Source: Candidatus Bipolaricaulota bacterium (GTDB taxonomy: Bacteria > Bipolaricaulota > Bipolaricaulia > Bipolaricaulales > Bipolaricaulaceae). Taken from it: a stretch of DNA of 36,677 nt. The position numbers and the translations under genes are program-made. Position 1 is the first letter of the stretch; every line of letters begins with the position of its first letter. Positions 28,788-34,090 of the stretch are shown one piece after another. The notes beneath the pieces were generated by a model. It was not told the origin of the DNA. It saw nothing but the letters and a program-made list of their open reading frames with translations, and did no database searches. The DNA lies in the NCBI GenBank assembly GCA_014360995.1, contig JACIWL010000013.1, positions 1-36,677 of the forward strand, in the 5' to 3' direction.

Positions 28788-30923
28788 ATGAAGCGTTTGA
28801 GCATTTTATTACTGTTTTTCCTCGGGGTTTTGGCCCTCGGGCAGCCCGAGGAGTTCCGGGACCTCGGTTTTGGAAATAAACCGTTCAACCCCGGCGATGT
28901 AGGGCTCGTCATGCGGGCCCTCATCCGTGATAACGACCCAGCCGATATTTATCCGATCTACTTCACCCGCGTGAGCCTGGAAAATCTGGGCACCGCCGCG
29001 GCTGAGGACATCGAGTGGGTGGAACTCCGCCTGGAAAACTCCTGCGGTAAAACGGCGGTTTTGGTTTGGGGGACGAGCTTTCCCCTGCAGGCGATCCTGC
29101 TCAACCGTCCTCCTGAGGAGCGCATGATCCTTGATGATGGTGAAGCCTATCTTTACGTGTGGGCCAAAGTCACGGAGCGGATCACCGAGGGCCGCACTAT
29201 TCAGCCCAAGATTACGTTGGGCTGGGCTGAGGGAGATAAAGGGGGAACGCTGGAGTTGGTGGATAGTGCTCCGGAAAAACTGGTGGTGGCCGGAAGTTTC
29301 AGCGCCCGTGCCTTAACCGGCCCGGAGGGCGGCAACCTCAATCCTGGCGATCGGTTCCCGGTAGCAGAAGTGGAGGTGGAGGACACCGCGGACGTGAACC
29401 CGTGGGGTTTAGACGTGGTGAAGGTGCGCCTCGATGGCCCGACAAGCCTTGTGTGGATACTGGATAACGGGGTCACCAAGCTTACCATCCCCGCGGGCCG
29501 GGATTTCGGTCTTCCTGAGCCCCTCTTTGCTGCCCTGGATGAGGCCAAGGGGAAACTCACCCTGTGGGTGGAGGTACCGGAGAACTTCCGGCCCACAGAG
29601 CCAGTGCAGGTGGCCCCCACCATAACCCTTACCCTGCAGGAGTCCAGTCACAGCCAGACTTTCAAGCTCACCGACCCTGTGGCCGACCGGGTACTGGCTG
29701 CCGGTCTGGAGATCGTGGAAATACAGGTTCCCCAAGCGGGGAAAGTGTTGAGTCCCTCCCCCACAACTCTTCTTTACTCGACCCTCAAGCTCGGCGACCA
29801 GGATCGCAACGCTACGCCTGTTCGCCTCGATAGCTTCACCCTCAAGCCTCTAGGCACCCTCACCGCGGTGGCCAGCGTGGAGGTGGTGGATCAGGGTGGC
29901 CGCCTGGTGGGCTTCGGCCAAGAACTGGGGAAACCCATCCCCTTCGTTTCCCCGGACGGTAAACCTCTCCTTCTTCCCGACGAGGCCACCTGGACATTGA
30001 ATTTCACCCTTACCATCTCCGGCAAAATCCCCCTTGGGGCGAGTCTCCTTCTTTCCCACGAGCTGGCGGTGGAGGAAGTCCTTCCCCGGGAGTATCTAGC
30101 CCGCAGCGATGCCCTCACCCGGTTCAAGGGCACGCACACGGTGTCGCCCAAGGAGGCCGTGTTCTTTGGGAAGCCCACATTCAAACTGGCCAAGGTCGAG
30201 GAGCGCGCTGTCTTCAGTACCGATGGGGAAACCCTGGGCCTGATCGCCGGGAAGCTCTCGGTCAAGCCCGCGGAATTTGTGGAGGTGAAAGCGCAGGCTC
30301 TAGCTGCTTATCGGCTGACGACCCAAGTTCGTGAGGATGGGCTCAGCTTCACCTTGGAAGGGGGAAAGGCGCAGGCCAAAGCTGGAGACCTCGCGGCGTT
30401 CGCGCCGGTGCTGAAGCCTGTGCGAGTCCCCGCCAAAGAAATGGACGTTACCCTGGACCTGCGGGTGGAGAAGGCCGTGGACTGGGCGGGTATCTCTTTG
30501 CCTTTCACACTCGGCCCCTCTCAGGCCCTCTTCAAGTTCGTCGTGCCCCAGGTGGGGATCTTGCCCACGCCGGAGCGCAAGGACGCTGCTGTGATCCACG
30601 TGGATGTGCCGGTTTTGGCCCTTAGGGCCTATGTCTACTTCGATCCCAAGGTTGTAGAACTTTCCCAGGTCCAGGGTCTTGAGCCCTATAAGGCGGAGAT
30701 CGTAGCGGAGGAGGAGCCTCAGCCCGGCCGGGCCCTTTTGGCCATAACCCTTCAGCCGGAGAAACAGCCCGCAAGCGGTCATCTGGCTTCTTTGGTGTTC
30801 ACAAAGAAGGCGAAGGAGGAGATCGCGGTTTCTGTGAAGCTGGAGGTATTGGAGGTTTTGGGCCCAGAGGGCACAGGGCTTCCTTACTATTTGGATCCTG
30901 AGGTGGTGGAGCTTCAGCTGTGA
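28788..30923 (+). CDS. Large secreted protein with repeated beta domains and C-terminal cohesin-like module
   Basis: A 711-residue protein of no family I can name, with a Sec signal (LSILLLFFLGVLALGQ, about 4-19). Two related blocks follow. Block one is NPGDVGLVMRALIRDNDPAD (about 35-54) and what follows it; block two is NPGDRFPVAEVEVEDTADVN (about 185-204). Both read like beta-sandwich domains used for surface display. A Lys/Glu-rich middle lies before a C-terminal region (about 600-711) with AVIHVDVPVLALRAYVYFD, PKVVELSQVQGL, and GHLASLVFTKKAKE, the strand pattern and Gly-x-Leu-Ala-x-Leu-x-Phe of cohesin-type domains. It is probably a cell-envelope or extracellular binding protein. The frame is open upstream inside rnc, but ATG 28788 has AAAAGGGGGAGAG before it and starts the signal peptide. 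No cellulosome genes are nearby. Confidence 0.72.
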   Translation: MKRLSILLLFFLGVLALGQPEEFRDLGFGNKPFNPGDVGLVMRALIRDNDPADIYPIYFTRVSLENLGTAAAEDIEWVELRLENSCGKTAVLVWGTSFPLQAILLNRPPEERMILDDGEAYLYVWAKVTERITEGRTIQPKITLGWAEGDKGGTLELVDSAPEKLVVAGSFSARALTGPEGGNLNPGDRFPVAEVEVEDTADVNPWGLDVVKVRLDGPTSLVWILDNGVTKLTIPAGRDFGLPEPLFAALDEAKGKLTLWVEVPENFRPTEPVQVAPTITLTLQESSHSQTFKLTDPVADRVLAAGLEIVEIQVPQAGKVLSPSPTTLLYSTLKLGDQDRNATPVRLDSFTLKPLGTLTAVASVEVVDQGGRLVGFGQELGKPIPFVSPDGKPLLLPDEATWTLNFTLTISGKIPLGASLLLSHELAVEEVLPREYLARSDALTRFKGTHTVSPKEAVFFGKPTFKLAKVEERAVFSTDGETLGLIAGKLSVKPAEFVEVKAQALAAYRLTTQVREDGLSFTLEGGKAQAKAGDLAAFAPVLKPVRVPAKEMDVTLDLRVEKAVDWAGISLPFTLGPSQALFKFVVPQVGILPTPERKDAAVIHVDVPVLALRAYVYFDPKVVELSQVQGLEPYKAEIVAEEEPQPGRALLAITLQPEKQPASGHLASLVFTKKAKEEIAVSVKLEVLEVLGPEGTGLPYYLDPEVVELQL

Positions 30924-30930
30924 GGGCAGG

Positions 30931-30958
30931 TTGAAAGAGGAGCAGGGTTGGTCATAAT
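30931..30958 (+). promoter_or_regulatory. Promoter of tRNA-Glu
   Basis: TTGAAA (30931-30936, 5 of 6) and CATAAT (30953-30958, 5 of 6) are 16 bp apart. The mature tRNA begins 11 nt after the -10. Confidence 0.7.
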
Positions 30959-30968
30959 CGGTGTGATT

Positions 30969-31041
30969 GGCCCCGTCGTCTAGCGGCCAAGGATTTCGGG
31001 TTCTCAACCCGAAGACAGGGGTTCAAATCCCCTCGGGGCCA
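30969..31041 (+). tRNA. tRNA-Glu(CTC)
   Basis: The acceptor GGCCCCG pairs with CGGGGCC, discriminator A at 31041. The D-arm GTC/GAT, anticodon stem TCGGG/CCCGA and loop TTCTCAA give anticodon CTC (reads GAG). T-arm AGGGGTTCAAATCCCCT. The 3' CCA is not encoded (AGAGG follows), unlike the tRNA-Gln of this window. Confidence 0.96.
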
Positions 31042-31047
31042 GAGGAG

Positions 31048-31069
31048 GCCGGGTTTTCCCGGCTTTTTT
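31048..31069 (+). terminator. Intrinsic terminator after tRNA-Glu
   Basis: GCCGGG (31048-31053), loop TTTT, CCCGGC (31058-31063) and TTTTTT (31064-31069) form a perfect 6 bp stem with a U-tract, 7 nt after the tRNA. Confidence 0.92.
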
Positions 31070-31144
31070 ATTTGCATGGCTCTGCTTCGAAAGTTTTACC
31101 GCAAGATTAAATTGAGCACAAAATGAGTAGGAGTTGCGAATCCC

Positions 31145-31173
31145 TTGACTGAAGGCATTGAAAAGCATATTAT
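31145..31173 (+). promoter_or_regulatory. Strong sigma70-type promoter with leader and RBS for the lipoprotein gene
   Basis: TTGACT (31145-31150, 5 of 6) and TATTAT (31168-31173, 5 of 6) are exactly 17 bp apart, the best full promoter in the window. A leader of about 30 nt ends in TTAGGAGGATCTC before ATG 31209. This conventional layout contrasts with the leaderless starts seen elsewhere here. Confidence 0.8.
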
Positions 31174-31208
31174 CGGGGACAGAACGGGTAAAAGATTAGG
31201 AGGATCTC

Positions 31209-32027
31209 ATGCGGCGATTTTTCGCATGGGGAGTTTTAGGGTTATTTGCGCTTGCCATTTCCGGATGTTTCTTCATTTCTGCGCCGCTGACGGTTGAAAA
31301 GACTTTGCTTGTCCCGTTTTACGTTTATCCGAGCTGGTGGGATCCCGATGTTTATCTTTGGGACGATCTGGCCGCGGCTGGAGACTCCGCGAGGATCTGG
31401 GCCATTATAAATCCCGCCAGCGGGCCCGGTGGCCCGCCGAATGAAGATTACCAGCGTGGCCTTTCCGATATACGCGGCCACGTAACCATCTTGGGCTATG
31501 TTTGGACGAATTACGGGCAAAAGTCGCTTGATGAGGTAAAAACGGAGATCGATGTTTATGCCAATGAATTTGTTTCCTTTGGGCTACAGGGGATTTTCCT
31601 CGACGGTGTGGCCTCGTCCGCTGATTATCTTTCCTACTATGAAGAGCTCGTGGCCTACGCGAAAGGGCGGGGGCTTTCGCCAGTGGTGCTCAATCCTGGG
31701 ACCACTATCGACGAGGCCTATCTCAGGAACAACGTGGGGGACGTGATTGTCATATTCGACGACGCGTATCAAGCGCTCCCGGGTTGGGAGTTTCCCGAGT
31801 ACCTGGGCCGCTATCCTCCGGAGAAGTTCGGGGCTCTCGTCTACGCCACCCCTGAGGACGCGTTCCTTTCGGTTCTCTCCCAACTTGACCAGAGGGGTTT
31901 CGCTTTCGTTTACGTGACCGATGACGACCTTCCCAATCCTTGGGATCGTCTGCCCACCTATTGGTCGCGTCTACTCAGCGTGCTGAGCCCAAGCGGGCAA
32001 GGCAAATACAATGCCGTGAGGCCGTGA
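31209..32027 (+). CDS. Lipoprotein of the spherulation-specific family 4 (GH135-like)
   Basis: A 272-residue lipoprotein: signal ending LAISGC puts lipidated Cys at residue 20. The mature part matches the spherulin-4 family, which is related to glycoside hydrolase family 135. Marks are LLVPFYVYPS (33-42), IWAIINPASGPGGPP, VTILGYVWTNYGQKSLDEVK, and GLQGIFLDGVASSADY. In relatives the last motif usually reads FFDE, with an acidic pair at the active site; here it is FLDG, so hydrolase activity is uncertain. If active, the substrate would be an extracellular polysaccharide (galactosaminogalactan-type for fungal Sph3). Its codon use looks AT-richer than the neighbours, and it lies alone between a tRNA terminator and a broken nitroreductase, which suggests acquisition by transfer. 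Confidence 0.8.
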   Translation: MRRFFAWGVLGLFALAISGCFFISAPLTVEKTLLVPFYVYPSWWDPDVYLWDDLAAAGDSARIWAIINPASGPGGPPNEDYQRGLSDIRGHVTILGYVWTNYGQKSLDEVKTEIDVYANEFVSFGLQGIFLDGVASSADYLSYYEELVAYAKGRGLSPVVLNPGTTIDEAYLRNNVGDVIVIFDDAYQALPGWEFPEYLGRYPPEKFGALVYATPEDAFLSVLSQLDQRGFAFVYVTDDDLPNPWDRLPTYWSRLLSVLSPSGQGKYNAVRP

Positions 32028-32109
32028 ATTTCATTTTCCGACGCATACCTTTAGATCGCCGTCGGCTGGGAAAACTCCCGGATGTATTCATCCCCTGGGA
32101 AACGCGGTT

Positions 32110-32316
32110 TCAGAGGTGTTGGCCGAACCGCTGCCAGTGGACTTTAGCAGGGTCGTATTGGGTGCGGGGTTCTGGGTGCTCGGCCGGCACACCCACCGGG
32201 ATCACCGCGAAGATCCAGTACTCTGGAGGAGTGCCCAGAATAGGACGGAGGAGCTCCTGACGCTTCTTGTCCATGCCGCACCAGGTGGCGCCCAGTCCTA
32301 AGTTGGCCACTTCGAA
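32110..32316 (-). pseudogene. Nitroreductase remnant, C-terminal third only
   Basis: The minus strand encodes VANLGLGATWCG, then LRPILGTPPEYWIFAVIPVG and YDPAKVHWQRF before a stop at 32110. This is the order at the C-terminus of NAD(P)H-dependent FMN nitroreductases (GLG-x-W-CG, then IPxGxPAE, then KVHWE). Upstream, the frame continues about 12 codons that are unlike the family, and I find no FMN-binding N-terminus (RRSVR...) in any frame up to 32590. It is therefore a truncated gene. Confidence 0.72.
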
Positions 32317-32590
32317 CCCGGTCGATGGTCTATTCGCTGTGGTCGGGCGCACACAAGCCCATTGGCAACAATTTCATGGGGTCAATTTGTGAAGTTGCAA
32401 GGGGAGGACCTTTCAGTGCAATGAGTGCTCGTGGATGAGTGAGCTCCCAGGAGCTTGCGGCTATCGCTTCAGCTCCGCCACCGTCCGCAACGAGCTCCTG
32501 GCCCCTGGAGCGGGAGGGATGAACGGCTCCTCGCCGTCCCTCAACGTCAAGACCCCTAGGTTTGCCTCTCCGTCGAACCCCTCCGAGCCG
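32317..32590. other. Non-coding stretch between nitroreductase remnant and PKD lipoprotein
   Basis: No gene is supported here. Short open frames exist on both strands (for example 32435-32704 plus and 32461-32694 minus), but they have no recognisable motifs, no signal peptide and no RBS, and they overlap a better gene. The stretch contains the inverted repeat at 32447-32501. Confidence 0.55.
32447..32501. repeat. Imperfect inverted repeat, 55 bp span
   Basis: CCAGGAGCT-TGCGG (32447-32460) faces CCGCA-ACG-AGCTCCTGG (32485-32501). Fourteen positions pair, with a 3 nt bulge, around a 24 nt loop. There is no U-tract on either side. It could be the end of a decayed mobile element or a structured RNA; I found no transposase. 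Confidence 0.4.
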
Positions 32591-33205
32591 TCACTCGTCC
32601 GCGTGGAGAACCTCGGTGTAAATGGTGTGATGGGGAGCGCCTCCTGGCGAAACCGGACGGTAAGCACTGCGGACCTCGAAGATTTGCTCTGCACCGGGTC
32701 CTAGTTCCCCAATGATCTTCGAGCGCTCTTCCACAAAAATCCAGTTTTCGTCGTAAAAACGCACCGCAACCCGTGCCAAGTTGATCCGCCGATCCCCGAT
32801 GTTCTTCACACGGCCGTACACCCGCGTCCCCGCGTAAAACTCCTCCACGTGCCACTCCAAAACGTCCAGGGGATAAGAAATCCCCACCTCGATGGGAACC
32901 AGCACCGTTGCGGAAAGGCCACGATCGTCCACGACTTTCACGGTGAGGAGGAAAGTGTCTTCCTGGTCGTAGCGGTGGGACACGTGCCACCCCTCTGCCT
33001 GGGTGCCGTCGCCGAAATCCCAGTGCACCGCGGTTATCGTGCCGTCCGGGTCGTAGGAGCCCTGGGCAGAAGCCCAGACAAAAAGCGGGGCTTCACCCCG
33101 CGTGGGTTCCACTTGGACAGCGGGAATGGGCGGGGAATTAGTTTCGGGGACACAGCCGCCCAGAAAAACCCCAAGAACCAAAAGGCCAAGAAATCTGCGC
33201 CCCAT
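32591..33205 (-). CDS. Lipoprotein with PKD and FxLYD-type domains
   Basis: A 204-residue surface lipoprotein with lipobox LGGC (lipidated Cys18). Residues about 28-110 form a PKD domain: GSYDPDGTITAVHWDFGDGT, then HRYDQEDTFLLTVKVVDDRG. Residues about 125-195 form an FxLYD-like beta domain: YGRVKNIGDRRINLARVAVR, FYDENW, and GELGPGAEQIFEV. Both modules mediate adhesion or protein contacts. No enzyme motif is seen. The RBS is AAGGGGG. A -10 TATAAT (33223-33228) lies 17 bp upstream. It is transcribed divergently from the MBL gene. Confidence 0.8.
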   Translation of the reverse strand: MGRRFLGLLVLGVFLGGCVPETNSPPIPAVQVEPTRGEAPLFVWASAQGSYDPDGTITAVHWDFGDGTQAEGWHVSHRYDQEDTFLLTVKVVDDRGLSATVLVPIEVGISYPLDVLEWHVEEFYAGTRVYGRVKNIGDRRINLARVAVRFYDENWIFVEERSKIIGELGPGAEQIFEVRSAYRPVSPGGAPHHTIYTEVLHADE

Positions 33206-33222
33206 GCAACCCCCTTTTGACC

Positions 33223-33230
33223 ATTATAAT
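33223..33230. promoter_or_regulatory. Shared ATTATAAT box, -10 for the PKD lipoprotein
   Basis: ATTATAAT gives TATAAT on both strands (minus 33223-33228, plus 33225-33230). On the minus strand it precedes the PKD lipoprotein ATG by 17 nt. On the plus strand it is about 86 nt before the MBL gene. No -35 is convincing on either strand. Confidence 0.4.
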
Positions 33231-33316
33231 GCCGAAGATGAGTTCTCCCCCGGGAAAGAGGCTCCCCGGACTTTCGTTTTCCGGAAGCTGATTTCCCGGT
33301 AAGAGGCAGGTGATGG

Positions 33317-34090
33317 ATGGGCTGGGTCAAGTTCCTGGGCACAGCCGGAGCGCGGTTTGTGGTGGCCAGGCAGCTGCGGTTCTCCGCCGGCACCTGGATT
33401 GAGCTCTCGGGAACTCAGCTCCTTCTTGATCCTGGCCCGGGCACGCTTCTGCGCTGCCGCAAAGTCCGGCCTGCCCTAGAGCCCTTGGAGCTGGAGGGCA
33501 TCATTCTCACCCACAAACACCTCGATCACTCCACGGACGTGAACATCATGATCGAGGCCATGGCCGACAGCGGCCTCAAGCGGCGCGGCGTGCTCCTCGC
33601 TCCTAGGGATGCCCTGGAAGGGGATGACCCTGTGGTCCTCCGCTACGTGCGCCCATTCCTGGAGCGCATCGAGACCCTGGAGCCGGGAAAAACGCACCGG
33701 GTGGGCGCGGTGCAGATAAAACCCGTACCCCACCGGCACGGCCAGGTGGAGACCTACGGGATCATCCTCACGGCAGAGGAAGGTCAGCTGGGGTTCGTGG
33801 TGGATACCAAGTTCTTTCCCGAGCTCCCGACGTTTTACTCCGGCTGCCAGCTCCTGGTGATAAACACCGTGCTGCGGGAATGGAACCCCGACATCGACCA
33901 CTTGTCCCTGCCCGAGGCGCTGGAGATCGTGAAGGCCGTGCAGCCCAAACTCGCGGTGCTCACCCATTTCGGCATGACCATGCTGCGGGGAAAACCCTGG
34001 GAATTGGCGGCCAAAGCCTCGGAGAAACTGGGGCTGAGGATCCTGGCGGCCGACGACGGGATGACCGTGGAAGCTAAGGAGTGGGCTTAG
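33317..34090 (+). CDS. MBL-fold metal-dependent hydrolase
   Basis: A 257-residue beta-lactamase-fold protein. The HxHxDH metal motif is THKHLDHSTD (residues about 64-73). Later ligands are His133 or His135 in PVPHRHGQ, Asp in FVVDTKFF, and a late His in AVLTHFGMT. The opening VKFLGTAG with LLLDPGPGTLLR resembles RNase Z/PhnP-type phosphodiesterases, but it is not close enough to name the substrate. ATG 33317 is preceded by GCAGGTGATGG. Its 3' end overlaps the convergent GGDEF gene by 17 bp. Confidence 0.85.
   Translation: MGWVKFLGTAGARFVVARQLRFSAGTWIELSGTQLLLDPGPGTLLRCRKVRPALEPLELEGIILTHKHLDHSTDVNIMIEAMADSGLKRRGVLLAPRDALEGDDPVVLRYVRPFLERIETLEPGKTHRVGAVQIKPVPHRHGQVETYGIILTAEEGQLGFVVDTKFFPELPTFYSGCQLLVINTVLREWNPDIDHLSLPEALEIVKAVQPKLAVLTHFGMTMLRGKPWELAAKASEKLGLRILAADDGMTVEAKEWA

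Noticed and set aside
32435-32704. Small open frames on both strands in the gap before the PKD lipoprotein
   Set aside because: No motif, no ribosome-binding site and low-complexity translations. One overlaps the C-terminal coding part of the PKD gene.
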